NCBI GenBank assembly: GCA_029553475.1
Contig: JAKPKV010000138.1
Span: forward strand, 35,609-99,608
DNA from: Armatimonadota bacterium
Lineage (GTDB): Bacteria > Armatimonadota > Hebobacteria > CAIYQO01
Direction: 5' to 3'
Length of the DNA stretch: 64,000 bases
Below, in pieces: positions 49,791 through 61,199 of this stretch (within the stretch, counting starts at the first letter, position 1; each line of letters opens with the position of its first letter). The notes beneath the pieces were generated by a model that saw only the letters and a program-made list of their open reading frames with translations, did no database searches and was not told the origin of the DNA. The translations under genes were made by a program, and so were the position numbers.

Positions 49791-50825
49791 ATGAAAATGT
49801 CAGAGATTGCCCGTCACCTCGGGGTTTCCCAGGCGACCGTCTCGCTGACCTTAAATGGCAATGGCGACAAGTACAAAATCTCGCCGGAGACGCAGGCGCG
49901 GATATTGGAATACGTCGAATCGGTCGGCTACGTCCCGGACGCGGACGCCGTGCGCATGGTGCGCGGCAACGTGCGGCAGGTGGCCGTGGTCATTCATCGC
50001 GACACCGAACTCCTCACCGAATTGCAGCGGGCATTCTTTTTCGACTTCATCAAGCTGATCCATGATGCAGGCGTTCCGGTGCTCATCCAGTCCATCACCG
50101 AGGGGACCGCCTACGAGGCGTTCCGCACCATCGCCGGGAAGAAGATCAACGATATCGTCGTCATCGGTTTCGCCACCGCCGAAGTCTGTGAACGCTGCCC
50201 CGCCATCCTCCCCCTCATTCGCACGCGCAAGCTCATCTTCGTGGACTATTACTTCAACGACTGGTCACCGCCGTGCCTGGACGTGGCCCAATCCATCCGC
50301 ATCGGCTTTGATCGCCGGCAGGTGGTGCTGGAGCTGCTGCACCTGTTCTCCCGCCACCAGCATCAGACGATCGCCGTCGCGCATGACTTGCGCTTCTTCC
50401 TGCCAAAGCCGCTCCCAGCCGATCTGCCGTTCGCCATTCATATCGTATCAGCCGACTACACCGTCCATGATGCTTTCGAGCGAGGCAAAGAGCTCGCGCA
50501 CACGATGGTTGCGCTCTATCACCAGCAGGGGTGCACAACGTTCGCCGCGCGCGATGACATGTTGGCGATAGGGTTGATTGCCGGTTTGCGCGACGCCGGC
50601 CTGCGCGTGCCGGACGATATCTCTATCTCGGGATTTGATAACCTGCCGGCATCGGCCACCTGCGCGGTGCCGCTGACCACCATTGCCGTGCCCATGCCCG
50701 AGATGCTGGACACCGTCGGGCAGCATCTGTTGTCGGAGACGAACCTTGACGGCGACATCCTCATTCCCGGGCACATCATTGAACGGGCCTCGGTTGGGGA
50801 GGCCCGGCGCACAGCCGCCGCCTGA
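49791..50825 (+). CDS. LacI/GalR-family transcriptional regulator
   Basis: MKMSEIARHLGVSQATVSLTLNG HTH and sugar-binding domain; strong aggaggggg RBS. Confidence 0.92.
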   Translation: MKMSEIARHLGVSQATVSLTLNGNGDKYKISPETQARILEYVESVGYVPDADAVRMVRGNVRQVAVVIHRDTELLTELQRAFFFDFIKLIHDAGVPVLIQSITEGTAYEAFRTIAGKKINDIVVIGFATAEVCERCPAILPLIRTRKLIFVDYYFNDWSPPCLDVAQSIRIGFDRRQVVLELLHLFSRHQHQTIAVAHDLRFFLPKPLPADLPFAIHIVSADYTVHDAFERGKELAHTMVALYHQQGCTTFAARDDMLAIGLIAGLRDAGLRVPDDISISGFDNLPASATCAVPLTTIAVPMPEMLDTVGQHLLSETNLDGDILIPGHIIERASVGEARRTAAA

Positions 50826-51056
50826 AAAAACAGGCTCTCGCACGCTGTCGCCGGATACGGGGGGTGTTCGGTCAACGACCTCGCGTTCCGCCTCCTTCCG
50901 TCCACACATTACCACGAACGGAATCTCCTGCCTGTTGGCGTATTTGAGTTGCCGGTGTCATTTCACCGGGGTCGGGATACACCTCGGTGATGATAGAGGG
51001 ACAGCTTCCAAACAGATGTTTATCGAGCAGTACCCCCGTGATTCAGCGCACGGCGG

Positions 51057-51305
51057 CTAGATCACGGCGACGGAACCGCGTTTGCGCAAGGCCATCGGGT
51101 GTGCAATGCCGCATGAATGCGGAATCCAGCCACGCAGTGGCGAGAAGCGATTCGCCACGGGTCGCAGGAGGCGACCCGTGGAACAGACGCCGCACACGTA
51201 CCAGCGCGGACAGGGATGTCGGCGCCAGCATCGCAGGATGCGAAGCAGAGGTGGGCCCGGAAAGCGATGGCATCGCGCAAACGCGGTTCAGCCGGCGCGA
51301 TCTAG
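51057..51305. repeat. 249-bp fold-back element with 41-nt imperfect arms (35/41) and nested hairpins
   Basis: 51057-51097 vs reverse complement of 51265-51305; internal perfect 11-bp stem ccacgggtcgc/gcgacccgtgg at 51155-51181. Confidence 0.8.
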
Positions 51306-51659
51306 GGCGGCGGTCACCGCCGCGAGAAATCCTGCAAGCGGTTGACCCTTCACAAACCAGGCATGCGCGTGGCAGAGCGCGGCAATATGCGCCACGCCGG
51401 GTTCTGCGCTGATCAGCAGGGTGGCGAGGCACGGGTAGACGCTTCGCGCATAGCTGATGAGGAGATTGCCCTGGATGTCCGGCAAATGATAATCCGTGAT
51501 CAGCAGATCATGGCACGCGGTCTGTAATGCCGCTTTGGCGCACTGCCCATCCTCAACAGCGTTCACGGTATAGCCGGTCTGTGCGAGGACGATTCGCAAC
51601 AATTCCCGCACGTCCGCATCATCTTCGACCAAAAGTACTCGCTGTGTACGCTGGTTCAC
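51288..51659 (-). CDS. Stand-alone response regulator receiver domain
   Basis: RVLLVEDDADVRELLRIVLAQTGY, LLITDYHLPD, LLISAE, AWFVKGQP; GTG start after aggagcg. Confidence 0.85.
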   Translation of the reverse strand: MNQRTQRVLLVEDDADVRELLRIVLAQTGYTVNAVEDGQCAKAALQTACHDLLITDYHLPDIQGNLLISYARSVYPCLATLLISAEPGVAHIAALCHAHAWFVKGQPLAGFLAAVTAALDRAG

Positions 51660-51931
51660 CCTGCGCTCCTTGCTCTGATCGTGCGATGCCGAGGTCAGTG
51701 CCTGCGCATGGCGCTCGCTTCCACGATCTGCTGGTTCAAGGAAGTCAGGGCGGGTGATTGCCGCTTCATCTATCAGTCTCCTTGCACACATCATCGTCTA
51801 CGGTGCCGCGATGGGGCATCAACGTGAGTGCTAAGCATATACCTCAGGACAAGCAATCGCTCGGTCTGCCGACAGACGACTTGACTCATTGCGCACGAAG
51901 GCGTACTCTGACTGTCGAAAACCAGCAGTTC

Positions 51932-52933
51932 ATGGAAGTCAATTTTTCGCCTGTTCCTGTCGCGCCCGATCCGGTGGCACTCCCCGCCAGCGATACTCCC
52001 GCTCTCTCCCTCCAGCCGGTCATTGACCAAGCGCGAAAATTCTTTCAGCAGACCACCGCCTCCAATACCCGGCAATCATATCAGAGTGATTGGCGCGCCT
52101 TCGAGGCCTGGTGTCACGCCCATGGATTGATCGCATTACCCGCGTCACCGGAAGCGGTCGCCTGCTACTTGACCGCCTGCGCCATGCGGGGCTTGAAGAT
52201 GGCCACGGTACGCCGTCACCTGTCCGCCATCAATGCCGTCCACAAGGAACAGGGATGTGAATCGCCGACGCGGAGTACCGCCGTGCGCGGCGTGATGAGC
52301 GGCATGCGACGCACCCTCGGCGCCCCGACCACCCCGGTGGACGCCCTGCTCACCGAGGATATGTGCCGGATCGTGACGGCGTTGCCGGCCACGCTCCAGG
52401 GGGTACGGGATGCCGCCCTCCTGCTGGTCGGGTTCGCCGGCGCCTTCCGCCGCTCCGAGCTGGTGGCGCTGGAGCTGGCGGACCTGCATCTCCGCGACGA
52501 GGGCTATCTCATCCTGCTCCGCCGGAGCAAAACGGATCAGGTGGGGCAGGGACGCTGGGTCGGCATCCCGTATGGCGAGCACGCGGAAACCTGTCCGGTC
52601 TTGGCGCTGCAACGCTGGGTGGCGGCCGCCGGCCTGACCGAGGGGGCGGTGTTCCGCGGGATCAATCGGCATGGCAAGCTGGCGTCGGCGCGCCTCTCGA
52701 AACGGGCCGTCGCCGATATCGTCAAGCGCGCCGCCGCGGCCGCGGGGCTCGATCCCACGCGCTATTCCGGCCACAGCCTGCGCAGCGGGCATTGCACCAG
52801 CGCGGCCCGCGCCGGGGTGTCGGAACGGGTGATCATGCTGCAGACCGGGCATAAATCAGAGCGCGCCGTGCGGAAATACATTCGGGTATGCAGCGCCTTC
52901 ACCGAGAACTCCGCCAAGGCACTGGGCTTGTAG
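51932..52933 (+). CDS. Tyrosine recombinase / site-specific integrase
   Basis: SAM-like N-terminal domain; AFRRSELVALELADL, SGHSLRSGHCTSAARAGV, LQTGHKSERAVRKYIR (R-HxxR-H-Y). Confidence 0.93.
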   Translation: MEVNFSPVPVAPDPVALPASDTPALSLQPVIDQARKFFQQTTASNTRQSYQSDWRAFEAWCHAHGLIALPASPEAVACYLTACAMRGLKMATVRRHLSAINAVHKEQGCESPTRSTAVRGVMSGMRRTLGAPTTPVDALLTEDMCRIVTALPATLQGVRDAALLLVGFAGAFRRSELVALELADLHLRDEGYLILLRRSKTDQVGQGRWVGIPYGEHAETCPVLALQRWVAAAGLTEGAVFRGINRHGKLASARLSKRAVADIVKRAAAAAGLDPTRYSGHSLRSGHCTSAARAGVSERVIMLQTGHKSERAVRKYIRVCSAFTENSAKALGL

Positions 52934-53140
52934 GCCGCGTCCTCTTGCTGTGCCGTGTCGCAGACCCTTGCCCAGTCCCATCGGTCCGCAGGAGGTGCCG
53001 TGAGGGCGAAGCGCGAGCGGGTGTTGACACTGTTGCGGGGTCACAGGCGTTTTCTTCACTGCACCACGGCGGGCGAAACGGTATATAATGTCCGCGGCTG
53101 TTCAACCGCCGTCGCGGTCTAGCATCGGGAAGGGAGGATC

Positions 53141-53830
53141 ATGATGGGCATCCGTGTGAGCATCGTGCTGGCGCTGGTACTGGTGGGGGTAGTGTATAGC
53201 TGGCAGCTGGCCGCGCAGGAGACGCCGGCGCCCGCGCCCACGACAGTGACGCTGCCGGCGGCCCAGGACACCAACCCGCTCACGCTGGAGCAGGCTCTCC
53301 GGCAGCGCCGCTCGGCGCGCGCGTATGGGGCCGCCCCGCTCACCCTGGCGCAGGTGTCGCAGCTGCTGTGGGCGGCGCAGGGGATTACCGAGCCGAACAA
53401 AGGGCTGCGCACCGCGCCCTCGGCGATGGCGTCCTACCCGCTGCGCGTCTATCTCATCGCCGGCCACGTGACCGGACTGCCCGCGGGGGCGTACCGCTAT
53501 GTCCCGCGCGGGCACACGCTGGAGCTGGTGACCCCCGGCGACCAGCGCACAAACGCCGGCGCCCAGCCGCAGATGCAACACGCCGCCGCCCTGATCATCT
53601 ACGCCGCCGATACGACCGCGATCGCGCAGCGCACCAACGAACAACTGGCGCGCCAGTGGGCGGCCATCGAGATCGGCCATTCGGCGCAAAACGTGCTGCT
53701 GGAAGAAGTGGCCCTCGGCCTGGTCGGCGTCCCCATGGGGGGCTACGACGCCGCGAAACTGAAGCCCGTGTTGAAACTGCCGGAGACGGAAGAGCTGTAT
53801 TACGTGGTCTCAGCCGGCACGAAGCCCTGA
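53141..53830 (+). CDS. SagB-type nitroreductase-fold protein with N-terminal signal/anchor
   Basis: LTLEQALRQRRSARAYGAAPLTLAQVSQLLWAAQG, SYPLRVYLIAG, AAIEIGHSAQNVLLEEVALGLVGVPMGGYD. Confidence 0.87.
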   Translation: MMGIRVSIVLALVLVGVVYSWQLAAQETPAPAPTTVTLPAAQDTNPLTLEQALRQRRSARAYGAAPLTLAQVSQLLWAAQGITEPNKGLRTAPSAMASYPLRVYLIAGHVTGLPAGAYRYVPRGHTLELVTPGDQRTNAGAQPQMQHAAALIIYAADTTAIAQRTNEQLARQWAAIEIGHSAQNVLLEEVALGLVGVPMGGYDAAKLKPVLKLPETEELYYVVSAGTKP

Positions 53831-53894
53831 CGGCGTCGGGGCAGCAGGTGATGGAGGCGTGGGGGGAGACGCCGTCAGTGCCGGGACGGGGCGG

Positions 53895-55739
<1,845 letters not shown>

Positions 55740-56023
55740 TTGATTTCCATCATGAGCAGATACCCGGCACGGTCAATGCCGAAAAGATCGGCGCGCTTCT
55801 GGGTGACCGTCATCACGCTGGGCATCACCGATGGAGTAGTATTCTCCTCCCGGTGCAGAGATTCCTACCTGTTGGGCTATCGGGAGGCAACGGCTCGCGA
55901 GTCGCGTACCGAATCGCCAGGGTCGCCAACCGCCGGCGGCATCGTAGAACGACTGGATCACTTGTCTATCCCTCGGGTGGGCATTATACTAGGGTCATAC
56001 GGTATGTTGAAGGAAGGTGAACC

Positions 56024-56653
56024 ATGAAGAAGTTAACCAGACAACAAATCGTTGATGCCGCGGTGGCAAACGGACTGGAGCCGGCCGCGCTTCGCGCCGT
56101 GATCGCCGTCGAAAGCGGCGGGAGCGGCTACATCGCTGACGGTCGCGTGAAGATCCTCTTCGAGCGCCACGTCCTGTGGAAGCGACTCCACACTCGCGGC
56201 ATAGATCCACGCCCACTGGCGGAAGCCTTGCCGGGGCTTTGTGGCTCTCGCTGGGATCCCACCACCTATCCGTATGGCAAAAGTGGCGCCAACCAATACA
56301 CCCGCATACAGCACGTGCTCGACTGGGCCAGCGCGAACGATCCGGCGCATTGGGAGAGCTACAAGAAGGCGGCGTACGAAGCGTGCTCATGGGGGCTCTT
56401 CCAGATGATGGGCTATCATTATCAGGCATGCGGATATGCGAACGTCTACACGCTAAAGCATGCGTTCGAGGAGAGTGAAGCCAATCAGCTTGCCGCCATT
56501 CTCACCTGGATGGGGGGCAACGGACTGCTCACCAAGCTAGAGCAGAAGCAGTGGCGTGCCTTCGTGCGTGGCTACAACGGCTCCGGACAAGTTGATCACT
56601 ACACGGAGAAGCTGCTGGCAGCCTACGAGCGTGCGAAGACAGGGGGGACGTGA
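56024..56653 (+). CDS. N-acetylmuramidase family (phage endolysin-like)
   Basis: AVIAVESGGSGYIADGRVKILFERHVLWKRL, ACSWGLFQMMGYHYQACGY, FVRGYNGSGQVDHYTEKL. Confidence 0.85.
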   Translation: MKKLTRQQIVDAAVANGLEPAALRAVIAVESGGSGYIADGRVKILFERHVLWKRLHTRGIDPRPLAEALPGLCGSRWDPTTYPYGKSGANQYTRIQHVLDWASANDPAHWESYKKAAYEACSWGLFQMMGYHYQACGYANVYTLKHAFEESEANQLAAILTWMGGNGLLTKLEQKQWRAFVRGYNGSGQVDHYTEKLLAAYERAKTGGT

Positions 56654-56689
56654 TGCGCATTCACAAGTAACAGCTCACTGCCCCAGACA

Positions 56690-57931
56690 CTACCGGCGGT
56701 ATTCTATCCTGATCTCTATCGGTTGGTCTGGCACAGGCATAAAGCGCCAGAAGACGGTGGTTGCACGATCCTGCTTCACTGAATCTACCGGGGGATGCGC
56801 GGCAAGGAGTTCCCCTCCACACGGCAGTCGTACTCCCTGGATGATGATGGTGGCATCTCGCTGTGCCCCAAGTCCCAGTTGCTGTGAGAATCGCCATCGT
56901 CCGTCGGCGACCTTGATTGCCTTGCGGGGCAATGCCGGACGATCTTCGCTCATGTGCATGATCACCATGCCGTCAAAACAATCTCCCGGCATGACGGGAG
57001 TAGGAAGATGGGCCACATAGACCAGGCGCGTCGGATCTTGCTCCCAGGGTTTCGCCTCAAGCGCCACCACTTCTCCTTGAAATGCTGCGAAGTCCGAGAT
57101 ACTTCCCGTAGCATTGATCATCGTAAACTCCGTCAGGGGCCGCTCCGTCATGTTTCTCATTCGTCCCCAGGTATAATACGTCGCAGCACCATCTTCGTCT
57201 AACTCGACCAGGTAGAATAATAAGAAGTCCCCTGCAACCTGATTGAGCGATGACATCACCTCCTGCAGCTGCTGTAGCTCCCGCCGCGCTTCTTCACTCT
57301 CCTTCAACTGTGCTTTCACGGCTTCGAGTTGATCTGCCGACAAGGCACCATAAAGATACTCGAGTAATTGGATGCCATTCACCTTGTGATGCATGCTCCT
57401 TGGCTCCTTTCGGGCTGCGCCGAGTTGCTGCCGCAGCCGACGGATCGCCGTCCAAACACGTTGTCTGGCGGTTCCAACCGGGCAATGGCAGCGCTCTGCG
57501 ATTTGCTGGTAGGAGAATTCACCGAAATGCCGTAGGATGAGCGCTGTCTGTAGATGCGGCGGTAATGCATGAATCGCCTCGCGGACGACGAACGTCTCCA
57601 CATGCACCGATGATCCCGCCCATGAGGATGTGTCGCCCACGACTGTTTCATCGATGATTGCCGCACCCCGCTGTTTGCGGAGATGCGAATAAAAGACATT
57701 CTTAGCAATAGTGACCAGCCACGCATGCAGATCGCCTCCGCGATAGGTATGCCAACCGGCCTGTACACGAAGATACGTGTCTTGAAGCAGGTCATCTGCG
57801 ACATCAATATCACGCGTCCAGGTAATCAGCAACCGCCGAAGCGTTGTCCTGTATTCATCCCAAGGTATAACTTGGGGATGATTAACTTCTGTCTGAGCTG
57901 ATGGCTTCACGGTCATTCTTCCCCTCCGCAT
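56690..57931 (-). CDS. ECF-type RNA polymerase sigma factor with C-terminal degenerate anti-sigma-like and sensor-like extension
   Basis: DIDVADDLLQDTYLRV, LVTIAKNVFYSHLRKQR, QTALILRHFGEFSYQQIAERCHCPVGTARQRVWTAIRRLR; then ~230-aa extension. Confidence 0.85.
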   Translation of the reverse strand: MRRGRMTVKPSAQTEVNHPQVIPWDEYRTTLRRLLITWTRDIDVADDLLQDTYLRVQAGWHTYRGGDLHAWLVTIAKNVFYSHLRKQRGAAIIDETVVGDTSSWAGSSVHVETFVVREAIHALPPHLQTALILRHFGEFSYQQIAERCHCPVGTARQRVWTAIRRLRQQLGAARKEPRSMHHKVNGIQLLEYLYGALSADQLEAVKAQLKESEEARRELQQLQEVMSSLNQVAGDFLLFYLVELDEDGAATYYTWGRMRNMTERPLTEFTMINATGSISDFAAFQGEVVALEAKPWEQDPTRLVYVAHLPTPVMPGDCFDGMVIMHMSEDRPALPRKAIKVADGRWRFSQQLGLGAQRDATIIIQGVRLPCGGELLAAHPPVDSVKQDRATTVFWRFMPVPDQPIEIRIEYRR

Positions 57932-58213
57932 GGTAGACGCAGCAGATGAGCATAACGTTCAGGAGCACACAGGAATTTTTCATGGGGTCTCCATTGCAGA
58001 GAGTATACTCCTCATGAGTAGTCGTGTATTGCGTGAACACCATGGCTCCTTCCACCCAAGGCGATTTCGAACCGCCACGCGGAATGTTCCTGGTCTGCTG
58101 TGGTAAATAAGTCACCACACGCATGCTTGCGGCCATAACCGCCAATAGCACCCATATAGAATTTTGAGCGTAAAAACCTCTCTCTGACCAGAGAGGCACC
58201 AACTCTGAAAATA

Positions 58214-58384
58214 GCCGTGGTCGCCCCGATAAATCGGGGCCACGGCAATCAGAGAGAAAGAGCGCAAAGAGAGATGGGCGGCAGGGTATCGGCGGGGATG
58301 AAAACCACGGATCTAGCGGTTTGAGCGTGCGTGACGGACGGATTTCGGCAAGAGAGAGGCGTTATACGAAAGAGAAGTGGTGGA
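58214..58384 (+). repeat. Three-copy structured repeat, copy A
   Basis: gccgtggtcg...cagagagaaagagcgcaaagagaga...gcgtgcgtgacggacggatttcggcaagagagaggcgtt...gtggtgg; aligns with copies B and C. Confidence 0.85.
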
Positions 58385-58514
58385 CGATATTATCCCATAC
58401 TCGAACCATCTCGCTGGTTCTCGAATCCGTGATGACGCTATTGGATATTCGCAACGAAGTATTGTATAATGAAAGCTGTGCGTAAGCTTCTTCTCACGAC
58501 AAACGGAGTGCTGT

Positions 58515-59050
58515 GTGAACGAGGTAACCCTGGTCCAACCGTATAAAGCTGAATGGCCATATTGGTTCGCGCGGGTGAAGGCATTCGTGGAACCTGCATT
58601 GGCGGAGATCTCATATACAATCGAGCACATCGGGAGTACTGCTGTCCCGGGATGACCGCGAAACCGATTATCGATATTATTGTTGTGGTAGAACGGTCGT
58701 TGTTCCCACAGGTTAGAGGCCGCCTTGCAACAATAGGCTATATACATCAGGGAAACCTGGGGATTCTGGATCGTGAGGCATTCATACAGATCGATCCACA
58801 GCGCAAACAATCCTTGCCACCTCACCATTTCTATGTCTGCATCACCGGTGCCGTGGCTTTGCGTGGACAACGTAGTTTTCGTGATTTCATGCGCACACAT
58901 CCAGATTGGGTGACTAGGTTATCTGCACACAAAGTAGCATTGTGCAAGCAATTTCACAATGATCGCCAGGCCTATATCGCTGGAAAATCAGCGATGGTAC
59001 GTGAGATTACCGCCTTAGCCATCGCAAGCGAACAAGCCGCAGTTACATAA
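58515..59050 (+). pseudogene. GrpB-family protein, frameshifted
   Basis: VNEVTLVQPYKAEWPYWFARVKAFVEPALAEISYTIEHIGSTAVPG then +1/-1 shift to MTAKPIIDIIVVVE...LPPHHFYVCITGAVALRGQRSFRDFMRTHP. Confidence 0.75.
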
Positions 59051-59074
59051 GTCTCATTTGAGCAAGGAGATGTC

Positions 59075-59878
59075 ATGCCTGAAGAAGATCGTACAACAGT
59101 GTTAAGTGAGACACGCCGCATCTGGGACACCATCGCCGAATGGTGGGACGATAAAATCGGTGATGGCAACGACTTTCAACAGGTGCTGCTTGAGCCGACA
59201 ACCGAACGCTTGTTAGGAGATATCTCCGGACAGGTGATCTTGGATGTTGGGTGCGGTGCTGGACGCTTTGCACGCCGTATGGCAGAGTTGGGGGCCAGCG
59301 TTGTGGCGTTTGATTTTAGCGAACGGTTTATCAATCGTGCGCAGCAGCGCACACCTTCGGGGATGCCCATCGAATACCAGGTGGCTGATGGTACCGATTA
59401 TCACCGATTACTCGAATTCGGGGAAAGTCGCTTTGATCACGCTGTCGCGACCATGAATCTGATGGATATGATAGAAATAGACCCCCTATTTCGTGCACTC
59501 GCATCTCTTCTCAAGCCCAATGGCCATTTTATCTGCACAATCATGCACCCATGTTTTCAACCACCGGGTATGGCAAAGTACGCTGAATTATCCGAGAGTG
59601 ACGGAAAGTTCATTAAGCAAAATGGCGTGAAAATTCCCCACTACCTAACACCTATCGCTTATCGAGGAACCGGAATTGTTGGGCAGGCAGAAACGCAATA
59701 TTACTTCCACCGTCCACTGTCGATCTACATGCAGACGGCTCTTGCAGCAGGGTTTGTACTGGATGGATTGGAAGAACCATCATTTCCACCAGCCAATGTG
59801 AAGCCTGGTGGACTGCGTTGGGATGATATGCCCGAAATTCCTCCCGTACTCGCCATGCGATTTCGCCGGAATGGCTAA
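59075..59878 (+). CDS. Class I SAM-dependent methyltransferase
   Basis: VILDVGCGAGRFARRMAELGASVVAFDFSERFI. Confidence 0.9.
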   Translation: MPEEDRTTVLSETRRIWDTIAEWWDDKIGDGNDFQQVLLEPTTERLLGDISGQVILDVGCGAGRFARRMAELGASVVAFDFSERFINRAQQRTPSGMPIEYQVADGTDYHRLLEFGESRFDHAVATMNLMDMIEIDPLFRALASLLKPNGHFICTIMHPCFQPPGMAKYAELSESDGKFIKQNGVKIPHYLTPIAYRGTGIVGQAETQYYFHRPLSIYMQTALAAGFVLDGLEEPSFPPANVKPGGLRWDDMPEIPPVLAMRFRRNG

Positions 59879-59880
59879 TA

Positions 59881-60053
59881 GCCGTGGTCGTCGTAAATAA
59901 AGACCACAGTAATCAGAGAGAAACCGCGCAAAGAGAGGGGATTTGCGGGGTATCGGCGTGGGCAAAAGACCACGGGTCTGCCGCTGTGAACTTACGTGAA
60001 AGGCGGATTTCCGGCCAGAGAGAGGCGTTTACGCAAGAGATATGGTGGTGGAA
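59881..60053 (+). repeat. Three-copy structured repeat, copy B
   Basis: Begins 2 nt after the methyltransferase stop codon; same block order as A and C. Confidence 0.85.
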
Positions 60054-60154
60054 TGTAGACTCATCCCAAACCCTCTCTAAATAGTTCGAATACCCCTTGG
60101 GAACATCAGAAATTCGGGAACCTAAGCTGTTGATTGCATTTGCGGTTATTATAC

Positions 60155-60814
60155 TTATTCAGTTTTCTCTGTGATCACCGTCCAATTTGAATATCGCTGT
60201 TGTGTGCCATTATTATCCCAGTATCCTTCATAGATATGACGAGATACCGTTCGAAAACCCTCTAATAATTGTTCGAAATCTTGTTCATCAGCAAAATAGT
60301 GGATATCGCCAGGAGTCATTGATTTCGTACAAAGGAATGTGTGGGGGGCTACTTGTTCACCATGCCCATACTTTCCATCCCGTCGTGTAGGGCAGGTAAA
60401 GAAAAACACCCCTCCGCACTTCAGCAGGGAGTGTACGTACGAAATTGCACGAGCGAAATCCTCACGGTATCCGTGGTAGATAACATTATAGCTGAGAACG
60501 ATATCGTACTCCGGTTGAGAGGTTTCATCATCCAGGATGTCACATATTTTCGTCTTCACGCATACGCCGACTTCGGCCGCCCATCGATCGAGATGCTTTA
60601 TCGCTGTCGAGGCCACATCTGTTGCCGTGACCTGGAAGCCTGCGAGTGCAAAGGCAATCGCATGTCTGCCAAGACCGCAGCCAAGGTCCAATACTTTCGG
60701 CCTTTGCGCGACAGACTGCATGTCTATGAATTGTAACACTTCCTGTGCAGGACGCTTCCACCATTCATGGTTAACAGTGTCTGACCAAAATGACTCCCAT
60801 ATTGGATTCGGCAT
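60155..60814 (-). CDS. Class I SAM-dependent methyltransferase
   Basis: PKVLDLGCGLGRHAIAFALAGFQVTATDVAS, VLSYNVIYHGYREDFARAI. Confidence 0.9.
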   Translation of the reverse strand: MPNPIWESFWSDTVNHEWWKRPAQEVLQFIDMQSVAQRPKVLDLGCGLGRHAIAFALAGFQVTATDVASTAIKHLDRWAAEVGVCVKTKICDILDDETSQPEYDIVLSYNVIYHGYREDFARAISYVHSLLKCGGVFFFTCPTRRDGKYGHGEQVAPHTFLCTKSMTPGDIHYFADEQDFEQLLEGFRTVSRHIYEGYWDNNGTQQRYSNWTVITEKTE

Positions 60815-61030
60815 CTATTTTCCCCATATCGCTGCACTCGTCCAGTACCTGGTCGTACTGAATTCAATTCTCGTTGATCATTAAGCAATCCTTCTCATTC
60901 ACGTGTTCTCAAGTAGTGAAATTCGCCGTTGCACGTGAGAACATACAGCCGACCCCTCCAAGTCGATTTCAAACCGAGACGACCACGGCCCGTGGTCGTC
61001 GAGCGTAAAGAGAGAGAAAAATTGCCAAAA

Positions 61031-61199
61031 GCCGTGGTCGTCTCGGATGAAGACCACGGCTTTCAGAGAGAATGGGCGCAAAGCGAGAGATTTTGGTGGC
61101 TGGCGCGGGGTGACAAGACCACGGGTCTGCCGATTTGAGCGTGCGTGACCGACGGATTTCCGGCAAGAACGAGGCGTTTACAAGAGGAACTTGGTGGGG
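61031..61199 (+). repeat. Three-copy structured repeat, copy C
   Basis: agccgtggtcgtctcggatgaagaccacggct...gcgtgcgtgaccgacggatttccggcaagaacgaggcgttta; upstream block (60953-60990) also resembles 58045-58082. Confidence 0.85.

Noticed and set aside
51057-51305. CRISPR array or integron attC array
   Set aside because: No regularly spaced direct repeats; only a single fold-back unit, and the recombinase lacks any IntI feature I could recognise.
57882-58202. 106-aa minus-strand ORF upstream of the sigma factor
   Set aside because: Overlaps repeat-derived sequence and has no recognisable domain.
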